DNA of 45,288 bases, taken from Methylococcaceae bacterium (GTDB lineage Bacteria; Pseudomonadota; Gammaproteobacteria; Methylococcales; Methylomonadaceae). A program made the translations under genes and the position numbers. The first letter of the stretch is position 1. Each line of letters opens with the position of its first letter. Below are positions 1 through 9,613 of the stretch, piece after piece. The stretch lies in NCBI GenBank assembly GCA_947506075.1, contig CANNNN010000001.1, positions 1 through 45,288 of the forward strand, written 5' to 3'. The notes below the pieces were generated by a model. It made no database searches and had not been told where the DNA came from. It saw only the letters and a program-made list of their open reading frames with translations.

Positions 1-57
1 ATAAAAACAATGGCTTAAAATTAGCGGAAGGCTAAATCCATTAATTCTAGCGTCAGG

Positions 58-127
58 GACTTATAACTATTATGAAATTCGATAGCCGTTAAAAGCAAAA
101 TCATTTTTATTCAAATAGTTATAAGTC
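58..127. repeat. 14-bp inverted repeat downstream of uup
   Basis: Two perfect complementary 14-base arms, GACTTATAACTATT at 58-71 and its reverse complement at 114-127, are separated by 42 AT-rich bases. They lie just past the uup stop codon. No U-run follows on either strand, so this is not a standard intrinsic terminator. The rest of 1-137 shows no gene. Confidence 0.55.
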
Positions 128-137
128 AGACAGACTC

Positions 138-2033
138 CTAGGCTTCGCTCATCGCTTCCAACTCATTCCAGCGCTGGTAAACCTGCTCCAGCTTGGCATC
201 GAGTTGCTTAAGCTCATCCAGCGTTTTCGCAACAACTATCTGATCCTTCTTGTAAAACTCCGGCGCGCTGATTTGCTTGTTTAACGCGACTTGCTTGGTT
301 TCCAGTTCGGCTATCTGCTCCGGCAATTTGTCCAGCTCTTGCTGCTCTTTAAAGCTTAGCTTTTTCTTGCTTGCAGTCGACACAGGCGACTTAATGGCCG
401 GCTTTTCTTTGTTTACCTTAACCGATTCGGCCTTTTTAGCCTGTTTGACATGGTCCATCCAGTCGGTATAGCCGCCGACAAACTCGTCGACTTCGCCGGT
501 ACCGTCCAGCACGTAGACGCTGGTCACCACGTTGTCCAGAAAAGCCCGGTCATGACTGACCAGCAATAAGGTGCCGTCAAATTCGACCAGTTTTTCTTCC
601 AGCAGTTCCAGGGTTTCCAGATCCAGGTCGTTGGTCGGCTCATCCATGATGATCAGGTTGGACGGCTTGGTAAACAATCGGGCCAGCAACAAGCGGTTTT
701 TCTCGCCGCCCGATAAACTTTTTACCGGCGACCTGGCCCTGGCCGGCGCAAACAAAAAGTCGCCCAGATAAGACATCACATGGCGCTGGTTGCCGGCGAT
801 TTCAACAAATTCGTTGCCATCGGCGACGGTCTCGGCGACTGTCATGCTGGGGTCTAACTGATCGCGTAACTGGTCGAAATAGGCGATCTCAAGCTTGGTG
901 CCCTGCTCTACCGTGCCACTGTTCGGTTCCAACTGCTTCAACAGCAATTTCAACAAGGTCGATTTGCCTGCGCCATTGGGTCCTATCAAACCGATTTTGT
1001 CGCCGCGCTGGATCAGCGTAGAAAAATTCTTGACGATCTGGCGGTCTTCATAAGCAAAGCTGATGTCGTTAACTTCGATGACTTTCTTGCCGGACGCATC
1101 GCCTCGTTCCAGAGACATCTTGCTGGTGCCCTGGGTATTACGGCGTTGCGAACGTTCGTCGCGCAATCTTTCCAGCGCCCTGACCCGGCCTTCGTTACGG
1201 GTGCGGCGGGCTTTTACGCCCTGTCTGATCCAGACTTCTTCATCGGCCAGTTTCTTGTCGAACTCGGCATTCTGGTTGGCTTCGTCTTCCAAAGCGGCGG
1301 CTTTGCGGGCCAGGTAATCGTCATAACTGCCCTGCCAGGACACCAGATTGCCTCTATCCAGATCGACAATACGGGTCGCCAGTTTTTGCAGGAAAGACCT
1401 ATCATGGGTCACGAATAATACCGCGCCCTGAAAATTCAGCAGCTGCTCTTCGAGCCAGGTGATGCTTTCAAAATCCAGATGGTTGGTCGGCTCATCAAGC
1501 AATAACACTTCGGGTTCGATGACCAGCGCTCGGGCCAAGGCTACGCGCCGTTTCCAGCCGCCGGACAAACCGCTGATCTTTAATTCGCCGGGCAGATCCA
1601 GCTTGCTTAAGGTGGATTCAACCCGTTGCTGAAAATGCCAGCCGTTATGGGTTTCGAGCTGATGCTGCAAATCGCCAAGCTCGTTCAGTGCCTTGTCGTC
1701 GTCGTAATCCATGGTCATCGACAGCGCATGATAACGGGTAATCCATTCGCCCAGTTCGCCCAGGCCTCCAGCCACCGCATCGTAGATTGTCGCATCTTCC
1801 GGCAAATCGGGGGTTTGCTCCAGCCAGGCCAGCTTTAATTCCGGCTGCCGCCAGATGTCGCCATGATCGGCCTGGATATTGCCCGCGATGATTTTCATCA
1901 GCGTGGATTTGCCTTCGCCGTTACGGCCTAACAAACCGACCCGTTCACCGGCATCCAGCTGAAAGTCGGAATTTTTCAATAAGGCGTGAGTTCCAAAAGC
2001 GATGGAAACATTGGACAATCTTAATAAGGGCAT
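138..2033 (-). CDS. uup: ABC-F family ATPase Uup
   Basis: This is a soluble ABC-F protein with two ATP-binding cassettes and no membrane segments. Cassette 1 has Walker A GRNGEGKS, signature LSGGWKRR and Walker B LLLDEPTNHLD. Cassette 2 has GPNGAGKS, LSGGEKNR and IIMDEPTNDLD. A charged linker joins them, and the C-terminal tail is Lys/Glu-rich and coiled-coil-like, as in Uup. Family members act on ribosomes or on branched DNA and suppress transposon precise excision. The frame stays open up to 2150, but the conserved N-terminus MPLLRLSNVSIAFG starts at 2033. The extra upstream residues overlap cinA and do not resemble the family. Only one base separates this start from the cinA stop, so the two are probably co-transcribed. 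Confidence 0.93.
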   Translation of the reverse strand: MPLLRLSNVSIAFGTHALLKNSDFQLDAGERVGLLGRNGEGKSTLMKIIAGNIQADHGDIWRQPELKLAWLEQTPDLPEDATIYDAVAGGLGELGEWITRYHALSMTMDYDDDKALNELGDLQHQLETHNGWHFQQRVESTLSKLDLPGELKISGLSGGWKRRVALARALVIEPEVLLLDEPTNHLDFESITWLEEQLLNFQGAVLFVTHDRSFLQKLATRIVDLDRGNLVSWQGSYDDYLARKAAALEDEANQNAEFDKKLADEEVWIRQGVKARRTRNEGRVRALERLRDERSQRRNTQGTSKMSLERGDASGKKVIEVNDISFAYEDRQIVKNFSTLIQRGDKIGLIGPNGAGKSTLLKLLLKQLEPNSGTVEQGTKLEIAYFDQLRDQLDPSMTVAETVADGNEFVEIAGNQRHVMSYLGDFLFAPARARSPVKSLSGGEKNRLLLARLFTKPSNLIIMDEPTNDLDLETLELLEEKLVEFDGTLLLVSHDRAFLDNVVTSVYVLDGTGEVDEFVGGYTDWMDHVKQAKKAESVKVNKEKPAIKSPVSTASKKKLSFKEQQELDKLPEQIAELETKQVALNKQISAPEFYKKDQIVVAKTLDELKQLDAKLEQVYQRWNELEAMSEA

Positions 2034-2034
2034 T

Positions 2035-3261
2035 TTAAAGTTCTTTATGTTGTAAATAGCGTCGTAATAAATCCAGGGCCAGCAGCGCCGCCTGATTTTG
2101 CTTGGTGCTGATAGGACCGGCCACGGAATGAGTCGTTTGATAAAATCCATCTTCAGTCAGCAGCACATTATATAGAAGAATGGCCTGATCTTTAGCGTGA
2201 AATATTTTATTGTCCCCGGCGGCCAGCTGAACCAGCACAAAATCGGCCGCGCTATCCCTGCGTATTGCCGTAGCCACAGCCCGTGCGCTTGCGCTTAAAT
2301 CATTGCTGTCAAGTGTGACATTCAGTTTCTGTCCCAGCCTTTCCAGTGCTTGCTGATAGTGCGTTTCCAGCAGCCATTCCAGGCCTATGCATTTGGCTGC
2401 TAACAGGCCCTGGCTGGCGGTTTCGACAACCGCCAGCGTATGCTTTCCTTCCGTCATCAGCTGATTTATCGTACATACCAGATCACCGCTAGCCTGCCCC
2501 AAACCGTCGATCGCATACACATAATCGCCGAGCTTTGCCGCAATCGTGTCGACCAAGGCCGTCAGTGCCGTTTGTGGATAAGCGGCCGAAAACAATAATT
2601 TGGTTTGCACATCGTCCGGACTTGCCCGAAAACCCAGCTGCACGTCCTCCGGAATATCACAGGTATTGATGAGCTGCTGAATAGCCGACTCGCCGATGCC
2701 GATGGTTTTAAGCGTGACTAATTTGCCGGGTCGCAGCACAAAACGGCTGGACAGCCTGGGCCGGATGGTTTCCAGATATAAATGGCGCATTTCCGATGGG
2801 ACGCCGGGCACAAACGCAAACCAGCAGCGTCCCACTTGCAGCGAGAACCCCGGCGCCGTGCCCCAGGCATTATCGATACGCTCGGCGGTTTTCGGAAGCA
2901 GCGCCTGCTTGCGGTTGGCGTCGGCCATCTGTCTATTTCGTAACGAAAAATAGTGTTGAATCTGCGCCAAGGCGACGGGGTCGACTTCCAGCGGCAGGCC
3001 GAACGCTTTGGCGACGGCTTCGGCGGTCAGGTCATCAGAGGTCGGCCCGAGCCCGCCGGTGCAGATACAGCAATCTGCGCGCGTTGCTATTTCCCGGAGC
3101 AAGGCGATCAGATCATCCAGCTTGTCACCGACGGCGGTATGCCGGGTTACCGTAAAGCCCAGGGCGACGACTTGTTCCGACAGCCAGGCCGCGTTGGTAT
3201 CGACGGCTTGTCCGGTAACGACTTCTTCGCCTTGGGAGAATATTTCCAGGGTTGGATTCAT
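2035..3261 (-). CDS. cinA: CinA-like protein (MoCF-type domain plus degenerate nicotinamide-nucleotide amidase domain)
   Basis: The protein has 408 residues. The N-terminal half is a molybdopterin-binding-like (COG1058) domain with FSQGEEVVTGQAVDTNAAW and ICTGGLGPTSDDLTAEAV. The C-terminal half aligns with the CinA/PncC domain, which deamidates nicotinamide mononucleotide in pyridine nucleotide salvage. Here the usual ESCTGG active-site motif reads ETASQG, and the downstream sequence is poorly conserved, so amidase activity is doubtful. The gene precedes uup on the same strand with a one-base gap. The family assignment is firm from the N-terminal half; the catalytic status is inference. Confidence 0.85.
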   Translation of the reverse strand: MNPTLEIFSQGEEVVTGQAVDTNAAWLSEQVVALGFTVTRHTAVGDKLDDLIALLREIATRADCCICTGGLGPTSDDLTAEAVAKAFGLPLEVDPVALAQIQHYFSLRNRQMADANRKQALLPKTAERIDNAWGTAPGFSLQVGRCWFAFVPGVPSEMRHLYLETIRPRLSSRFVLRPGKLVTLKTIGIGESAIQQLINTCDIPEDVQLGFRASPDDVQTKLLFSAAYPQTALTALVDTIAAKLGDYVYAIDGLGQASGDLVCTINQLMTEGKHTLAVVETASQGLLAAKCIGLEWLLETHYQQALERLGQKLNVTLDSNDLSASARAVATAIRRDSAADFVLVQLAAGDNKIFHAKDQAILLYNVLLTEDGFYQTTHSVAGPISTKQNQAALLALDLLRRYLQHKEL

Positions 3262-3363
3262 GGCTTATTGCTTTAAAAAATCGGTCATAGTCGGCCGAAC
3301 TGCTCTAAAATACAACAACTATCAAAAAGGAATACGGATGATGCAATGCACTGCTTCAAGAAA

Positions 3364-3390
3364 CTCGTGAAGCTGGAGCTTGGGAACGAG
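3364..3390. repeat. R1 dispersed palindromic repeat, copy 1
   Basis: The arms CTCGT (3364-3368) and ACGAG (3386-3390) flank a core reading AAGCTGGAGCTTGGGAACG. Related cores occur at 13447-13517, 12283-12323, 32238-32272 and 37399-37435. This copy lies about 60 bases upstream of the large sensor kinase gene, between divergent transcription units. Confidence 0.6.
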
Positions 3391-3449
3391 AAAATGGTAT
3401 GCACAGCGTACCTTGAGGCTATACCTTTTCGTCGACAGTATTTGATTAC

Positions 3450-6400
3450 ATGAACATCATCCCCATGCCTGAAATCCCTAAGCTACATGCCTATACTCTG
3501 ACCGAAAAACTCGGCGAGAGTCTGCAATCAATCGTCTACAAAGGCTATCATAAAAATCGGCCTGATCAGCCGCTGGTCATTAAACTGCTGAAACTGCTGC
3601 ACGGCTGGGACGATCACTTGCGCCATTTACAGCAAAAAATCGAGCGGCTTAAGGTCTTGCACGACCCGCGCAGTTGTATGCCGCTAGCGATGGCGCTTGA
3701 TCCGGAGGCCGGCATTCCGTATATCGTGCAACCCTGGTTTTCGGGACAGCCCCTGACGACCTGGACAGCGCAACATCCAAACCTTGATCTGGCTGTTTTT
3801 TTTACGCTAGCTTGCGCGCTGACCGAAACTCTGCAAGCCGTGCATCAGGCCGGTATCACTCACGGCGGCATCAAACCGCATAATATTCTGGTGCAACCGG
3901 GCACGTTAAGTTTGCATCTGACCGATTTCATCACGCCGCTGGACATCCGTGACGTCAGCCATTTCATCTACGACCCCGAGTTTGTCCGCAACACACTGGC
4001 CTATACGTCACCGGAACAAAGCGGACGCATCAACTACCGGGTGGATTTTTCCACCGATCTGTATTCACTGGGTATCGTGTTTTACGAAATGCTGACCGGC
4101 AAGCTGCCGTTTTTTTCCATGGATCCGCTGGAATTGATTCACTCGCATCTGGCCGAAGAAACGCCCGATGCGCACGAAAGCAATGCAAACATCCCGTGCC
4201 AGCTTAGCAAGATCATCGCCAGGCTGACCATCAAACAACCGGAAAAACGTTATCAATGCGCCGCCGGAATGTTGGCCGACCTGCAGCGCTGCCGCGACGA
4301 CTTTCTTGCTAGCGGTGCGATTGCCGAGTTCCCGCTCGGCTTGCAGGATCGCACCCAGCGCATGATCTTCATTTCCAAGATGATCGGCCGTCACGCCGAA
4401 AGCGAGCTGATCCAGCATGAATATAGCCGGGTCATGGACAACGATTTCCGTTCCGTATTCATCTCCGGCCTTTCCGGCATCGGCAAGACCCGTTTGATTC
4501 AGGAACTGCAAAAACCGCTGGTGCGTCATCGCGGTTATTTCACCTCCGGCAAGTTCGACCAGTATCAAAAAAACATACCCTATAGCTCGCTGATCCAGGC
4601 GCTACGGACCCTGCTGCGCACCTTTCTGACCGAAAGCGATACCCAGGTCGCACAGTGGCAGAGCAAAATGCTAACAGCACTGGACAACGAGGGCCGCGTG
4701 ATTATCGACGTGCTGCCGGAACTTGAATTCATCATCGGCGCGCATCCGGAAGCTCCGCCGCTGCCGCCGGTAGAAGCGCGCAACCGCTTCAACAATCTGT
4801 TCGGCCGTTTTCTCGCTTGCCTGGCTGACGCAGCGCATCCGCTGGTGTTGTTCATTGATGACTTACAATGGTGCGACACCGCCACTTTCGATTTTTTACA
4901 GACTATTTTTGACTCCCCTGAAGATCATCCTTATCTGTTTTTCATCGGCGCCTACCGTCACAACGAGGTCGATGCCACGCATCCACTGACCCGCTTGCTC
5001 TGCAACAATCAGCTGCGTAGCGAGGCCTTGCAGGAAATCCGTCTGGAAGCCCTGGGTCCAGATGAGTGCCACGACATGGTGGCATATCTTTTGGACTCGC
5101 CACGATCGACCACGGTGCATCTGGCCGAGTTTATCGCCCGCCTGACCGAAGGCAATCCGTTGTTTGTCAGCGAAAGCCTGACCTGGCTGTACAACGAGAA
5201 TCTGTTGCACAGGGATCATCTGCAACACTGGCAATGGGACATGAACAAGATCCGCAGCAGCACGATGCCAACCTCCGTGGTTGAGTTATTTAGCGCCAAG
5301 GTGCGCATGCTGCCCCCGGTTACGCTGCACAGCCTGAACTATTGCGCCTGCATGGGCAACCGTTACACGGCTACGGAGGTCGCGCTGGCGCTGGACATGG
5401 ATCTGGAGCAGTTGTTCGAAACATTAAAACCGGTGCTGATGCTGGGCATGCTGCTGGAGAATCAGGCCGACTTGCAATTTGTCCATGACCGGGTGCAGGA
5501 GGCGGTATTAGCCCAAATTGATCTGCAAGCGCGTCCTGCCATCCACTGGTCTATCGGCCAGCGCCTACTGAGACAGATACCGGCCAATGCCGATCTGGAG
5601 GCACAGGATAATTTATTCAGCATCGCGCAGCATCTTAACCGGGGACGCCCCGAAGCCCTGGATCAGGCTATGGCCTATCGCCTGGTTGAGCTTAACTTCC
5701 ATGCCGGAAATAAGGCCTTGAATACACTGGCCGGCGAGGCTGCCAACGATTTCTTCCTGATCGCACACGACACGTTACCGCCGAATTGCTGGGAATACGC
5801 CTACGAACTGACGTTTCGCATCTACCAGAAACTGGCCAAAACCGATCTGATCTGCGGGCACTACGAAGCGTCCGAACGCTTGATCAATCAGCTGATCAAG
5901 CATGCCGTCAGCGATCTGGACAAGGCCGAAGCGCTGGCCGAACAGACCACGTCGCTGTCTTCTTTCGGTAATTTCAATACTGCCATCGCTACCGCTAACC
6001 GGGGCCTGGCCTATTTCGATAAAGCTATACCCACCGTTCCAGAGCAAGCACGGCAACGGATGAATACCCTGATGGAGCAGATTGCAATCCAGGGCGACGT
6101 GTGGAACACCATGCTGAATATGCGTTTTACTGAGGAGCGCCAGAGCAAGATTGAACTGGCCTTTTACAGCGAGCTGATTCCGGATCTTTACATGTGCGGC
6201 CTGGTAGACCAACTGTACCTGGCCGCCGCCCAGTCGACCCAGCTGTGCCTGGAAGGCGGCATGGATGAGTCGGTCATCTATTCGTTTTCGATCATGGGGC
6301 TGAATCTGGGCGAGCAGGGACACTTCGAGCTCGCCTTTCGCTACGAAGACCTTGCCCACGATTTATGTGCGAAGCATCCCAATACCTTCGGCGCAACACG

Positions 6401-8591
6401 CGGGATGAATGGCATCGTCTGGTGCAATATGCACTCGCGTAGCCATCCTTCAGCCATCGCCGACTACTGTTTAAAAGCCATACAATCCGGCAAGAACTGT
6501 GGCGATCTCTACAACGCCGGCTTGTCCTACGGCCCACTGCTCTGGAATTTACTGGTGCAGGGCAAGAATTTGCGCCTGATCAAGGATAACGCCAAGGAAT
6601 GCCTTAGTTTTTCGCGCAAAAACCAGCTGTCGTTTTCTCAGGCCTTGGCAGAGGCGGTGCTATCCGGCTGGGTTGCGCCTATGAAACCGGATTATCAGCC
6701 GGTGGCAATGGAAGCCACGCTAAAGCGCTGGCAAGCCGACAATTACGTTGCCGCGTCCGGCAGTTATTTTGTGCTGCTCGGCATCAGCCAGCATTACAGG
6801 GGCGAGTACTTGGCGGCGGCGACCTCGCTAGCGGCTGTCGAAGATTTTCTGCACGGCCTGACCGATAACGTCTTGAAACGCATGTGGCTGGTATTTTGCG
6901 TCCTCAATCGCTTGCGCCTGCTTGACCTCGATAAAAACTCGACCTGGGCGGAGCTCGAACCGGAAATAATTCCGCTGCTGCACAAGATCGAGACCTGGGC
7001 ACAGCTAGGCCCCTTATTGCGGCCTTATCTGGCCTTGATTCGCGCGGAGTGTGCCAGGGCCAAGTGCCGTTTCCGCGCAGCGCGTAACCTGTATCTGGAT
7101 GCGATAGCCAGTGCACAAACCCAGGACTATGATCTGCTGACCGGCTATCTATTTGAAAACCTGGGCGACTTGCTGACGCAACAGCGGTTGGGCGACGCGT
7201 CCATCTATTATGCTGAGGCGCAGCGACTGTATCGCGCCTGCCGCGCCGACGGCATGGGCAGCCTGTTACAGGAGCGACGCAAGCTTGCTCCGATCAACAA
7301 ATCGCTACGTCGCATGGAAACCTCAGCCAAGACCAGGGAACTGTCCATCCTGCCCAGTCTCGACATTGACTACCTGATGAAATCCGCGCTGGCGCTGTCG
7401 GCCGAAACCGACCTGGCGCAATTGCTGCAAAAGATCATGACCGTGGTGCTGGAAAGTTCCGGCGCGCAACACGGTTATTTGCTGATCAAAGAACAGGACG
7501 AACTGGTCATCGTCGCGGAACAGCATGTCGGCAAGCATCAAGCAAGCAACCTTCCGCACTACAGCTTGAGCCGGGCAGCCGACATTTGCCAGGCCATCGT
7601 CAACTACGTGTTCCGCACCCACGAAAAAGTGATACTGCGCGATGCCGGCAGCGTAGGTGATTTTCAAACTGCCCCCGGAGTACAGGAATTGGGCTTGCGC
7701 TCGGTGCTGTGCCTGCCGATGATCAAGCAAACCGAGCTGATCGGGGTGTTGTACCTGGAAAACCGGCTGGCAGAAGGCATTTTTACCGCAGAACGTAGCC
7801 TGATGACTGAACTATTGTCGTCCCAGGCGACTATTTCGCTAGAAAACACCCGCTTGCTCGAGGAAGCGTGCCTAGCCTACACACAGCGGCAAGAGAGCCT
7901 GGGGCAAATGCTGCAGATGGAAAAACTGTCCTCGCTAGGCACGCTGGTCGGCGGCGTCGCGCATGAGATCAACAATCCATTGATGGGAGTGATGAATTTT
8001 GTCGAGTATGCCGAAGAAAAGACCTGCGACCCTAAAATCCGTGAGGTGCTGGGTATGGCCCTGCATGAGATCGAAAGGATCAAAACCATAGTGTGCAATA
8101 TGCTGATTTATGTCCGAGTCAAGTCCGGACCTACCGGTGTTTGCCTGATTAACAGCACGCTGCCCCAGACTTTAGCGCTGCTGGACGGGGAGTTTAAGCA
8201 AACCAACATTCTGGTCACTGTCGACCTGCCCGACAACCTGCCCAAGATCGTGTTTGATGCCGATAGCCTGCAGCAGGTCTTGATCAATCTGTTGCTGAAC
8301 GCCAGAGATGCGTTATCCGTATGTGAGCTGCCCCGGATAGCCATTGTCGGGCGTGCGGTACACAGCTATGTGGAACTGGACATCTGCGACAACGGCCCCG
8401 GCATACCTGAGGAATTGCTGAACCGGATCTTTGATCCTTTCTTCACCACCAAACCGCCGGGTAAAGGAACGGGCTTGGGCTTGTCGATTTCTCATCGTTT
8501 GCTTGAAGAAGCCGGGGCAAGTATAATTACTTACAATAGTAAGGAAAAAGCTGGCTGCTGCATGCGCTTGCAATTTAAGATTGCTGATTAA
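3450..8591 (+). CDS. Giant kinase-like/AAA ATPase/GAF/sensor histidine kinase
   Basis: This 1713-residue cytoplasmic protein has the architecture of the HstK-type trifunctional family. Residues 12-280 form a Ser/Thr-kinase fold with Lys45. The catalytic loop reads HGGIKPHN (138-145) instead of HxDxKPxN, and DFG reads DFI (159-161), so it looks like a pseudokinase. An ATPase follows, with Walker A GLSGIGKT (340-347) and Walker B FIDD (to 471). A long helical repeat region spans about 600-1290. A GAF domain lies at about 1310-1480. A HisKA/HATPase_c unit has the phospho-acceptor His1505 in GGVAHEINNP, the N-box LINLLLNARDAL, and DNGPGIP and GTGLGLS. No transmembrane segments are seen. Downstream regulators on the same strand are the likely phosphoryl acceptors. 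The start is the first ATG; another Met lies at residue 6. Confidence 0.92.
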   Translation: MNIIPMPEIPKLHAYTLTEKLGESLQSIVYKGYHKNRPDQPLVIKLLKLLHGWDDHLRHLQQKIERLKVLHDPRSCMPLAMALDPEAGIPYIVQPWFSGQPLTTWTAQHPNLDLAVFFTLACALTETLQAVHQAGITHGGIKPHNILVQPGTLSLHLTDFITPLDIRDVSHFIYDPEFVRNTLAYTSPEQSGRINYRVDFSTDLYSLGIVFYEMLTGKLPFFSMDPLELIHSHLAEETPDAHESNANIPCQLSKIIARLTIKQPEKRYQCAAGMLADLQRCRDDFLASGAIAEFPLGLQDRTQRMIFISKMIGRHAESELIQHEYSRVMDNDFRSVFISGLSGIGKTRLIQELQKPLVRHRGYFTSGKFDQYQKNIPYSSLIQALRTLLRTFLTESDTQVAQWQSKMLTALDNEGRVIIDVLPELEFIIGAHPEAPPLPPVEARNRFNNLFGRFLACLADAAHPLVLFIDDLQWCDTATFDFLQTIFDSPEDHPYLFFIGAYRHNEVDATHPLTRLLCNNQLRSEALQEIRLEALGPDECHDMVAYLLDSPRSTTVHLAEFIARLTEGNPLFVSESLTWLYNENLLHRDHLQHWQWDMNKIRSSTMPTSVVELFSAKVRMLPPVTLHSLNYCACMGNRYTATEVALALDMDLEQLFETLKPVLMLGMLLENQADLQFVHDRVQEAVLAQIDLQARPAIHWSIGQRLLRQIPANADLEAQDNLFSIAQHLNRGRPEALDQAMAYRLVELNFHAGNKALNTLAGEAANDFFLIAHDTLPPNCWEYAYELTFRIYQKLAKTDLICGHYEASERLINQLIKHAVSDLDKAEALAEQTTSLSSFGNFNTAIATANRGLAYFDKAIPTVPEQARQRMNTLMEQIAIQGDVWNTMLNMRFTEERQSKIELAFYSELIPDLYMCGLVDQLYLAAAQSTQLCLEGGMDESVIYSFSIMGLNLGEQGHFELAFRYEDLAHDLCAKHPNTFGATRGMNGIVWCNMHSRSHPSAIADYCLKAIQSGKNCGDLYNAGLSYGPLLWNLLVQGKNLRLIKDNAKECLSFSRKNQLSFSQALAEAVLSGWVAPMKPDYQPVAMEATLKRWQADNYVAASGSYFVLLGISQHYRGEYLAAATSLAAVEDFLHGLTDNVLKRMWLVFCVLNRLRLLDLDKNSTWAELEPEIIPLLHKIETWAQLGPLLRPYLALIRAECARAKCRFRAARNLYLDAIASAQTQDYDLLTGYLFENLGDLLTQQRLGDASIYYAEAQRLYRACRADGMGSLLQERRKLAPINKSLRRMETSAKTRELSILPSLDIDYLMKSALALSAETDLAQLLQKIMTVVLESSGAQHGYLLIKEQDELVIVAEQHVGKHQASNLPHYSLSRAADICQAIVNYVFRTHEKVILRDAGSVGDFQTAPGVQELGLRSVLCLPMIKQTELIGVLYLENRLAEGIFTAERSLMTELLSSQATISLENTRLLEEACLAYTQRQESLGQMLQMEKLSSLGTLVGGVAHEINNPLMGVMNFVEYAEEKTCDPKIREVLGMALHEIERIKTIVCNMLIYVRVKSGPTGVCLINSTLPQTLALLDGEFKQTNILVTVDLPDNLPKIVFDADSLQQVLINLLLNARDALSVCELPRIAIVGRAVHSYVELDICDNGPGIPEELLNRIFDPFFTTKPPGKGTGLGLSISHRLLEEAGASIITYNSKEKAGCCMRLQFKIAD

Positions 8592-8853
8592 CTTAATGCC
8601 CACGAAATCTAATGCGAGGCGGGAATTGCGCGCCCGACCGGCTTAGCACTGATCAGTTAATAGAACACGGATGAAACGGATCGTAGGGTTTTGCACGGAT
8701 TTTTAAAAACCTAATTCCTCCTTCTTACTCATTTAATCTGTGTTAATCCGCTTAAACCCGTGTCGCTTAGAGGTGCCTACTTTTGGCATCTATGTTACAT
8801 TTTTATACGTGTTTTTCGTGGACAATGTAAATTCTTTTTTAATGGGTAAATAA
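8592..8853. other. Intergenic region between sensor kinase and first REC-KaiB gene
   Basis: These 262 bases hold a CCCGACCGGC fragment of the R2 repeat (near 8632-8642). They also hold a degenerate R3-like stretch (about 8664-8770), with ACACGGAT on the left and AATCTGTGTTAATCCG on the right. The gap is large enough for a separate promoter for the regulators, but I see no convincing -35/-10 pair. Confidence 0.4.
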
Positions 8854-9543
8854 GTGCCGAACAACATACTGGTTATTGATGACGATCCGGCCATACGCGG
8901 GGCATTCAGCCTTATATTGGGCGAAGCTGGCTATCTGGTGCGCGAAGCGGAAAACGGCTTGCAAGGTATCGCAATGGCGCAGGCCGAACGTCCCGACCTG
9001 ATTTTTCTCGACCTTCGGATGCCCGGCATTGATGGCGTCGAAACCCTGCGGCGCCTTAAGGTTATCGACAACACGTTGAGCATCTATATCGTAACGGCGT
9101 TTGCCAACGAATACATGGAGCAGCTGAAGATTGCCCACGACGAAGGCTTCAACTTCCAACTGGCCAGCAAACCGTTGTCCTCCAAACAAATGAAACATAT
9201 TGCCCATTCGATAAAACGTTCTACGGATGGCATCAAGGAAGGGGACAAACTGATGCTGACACTGTATATCGTTTCCCTGAATACCGAATTCCGGTTGCTG
9301 ATCGAGCAACTCAGCACCGTGCTGGCAGCCACCTATAAAACTGGGTACTGGAACCTGGATGTGGTGGAGGTGCTGGACATGCCCGAAAAAGCGCTATCGA
9401 AAAATATTTTCGCCACGCCGATGCTGGTCCGCGACCTACCCGAACCGGTACTGAAATTGCTGGGCAACCTGTCCAAAATGCCGGAAGTGATCTCGTCGCT
9501 TACTTCTATACATGGTAATGGAACCGATACGATTATCATGTGA
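8854..9543 (+). CDS. Response regulator with KaiB-like output domain (REC-KaiB), first copy
   Basis: The protein has 229 residues and starts with GTG. Residues 4-120 form a CheY-like receiver with the acidic pocket D9-D11, phospho-acceptor D53 (LIFLDLRMPG), T81 and K106. Residues 134-216 match the KaiB circadian-clock fold. Shared features are the first strand LTLYIVSL, the central VVEVLDMPEKAL, the signature ATPMLVRDLPEPVLKLLGNL and a C-terminal helix. In cyanobacteria KaiB binds KaiC and competes with SasA, whose sensor domain shares this thioredoxin-like origin. No DNA-binding domain is present, so output should be by protein-protein contact. The gene follows the giant histidine kinase and is about half identical to the next gene, so tandem duplication is likely. 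Target unknown. Confidence 0.9.
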   Translation: MPNNILVIDDDPAIRGAFSLILGEAGYLVREAENGLQGIAMAQAERPDLIFLDLRMPGIDGVETLRRLKVIDNTLSIYIVTAFANEYMEQLKIAHDEGFNFQLASKPLSSKQMKHIAHSIKRSTDGIKEGDKLMLTLYIVSLNTEFRLLIEQLSTVLAATYKTGYWNLDVVEVLDMPEKALSKNIFATPMLVRDLPEPVLKLLGNLSKMPEVISSLTSIHGNGTDTIIM

Positions 9544-9613
9544 TTATTCCTGGCTATGCTATGCTAACGGTCAATATACGTACAATTACCTATGTGACAA
9601 ATTGTGACAGCGG

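Noticed and set aside
5775..6359. 194-codon antisense frame inside the giant kinase gene
   Set aside because: Long antisense frames are expected in this GC-rich codon context; the sense strand encodes a continuous conserved protein.
3450..8591. Two separate genes (kinase/ATPase and histidine kinase) fused by error
   Set aside because: The single-frame kinase-ATPase-GAF-HisKA order is a known family layout, with no internal stop or composition break.
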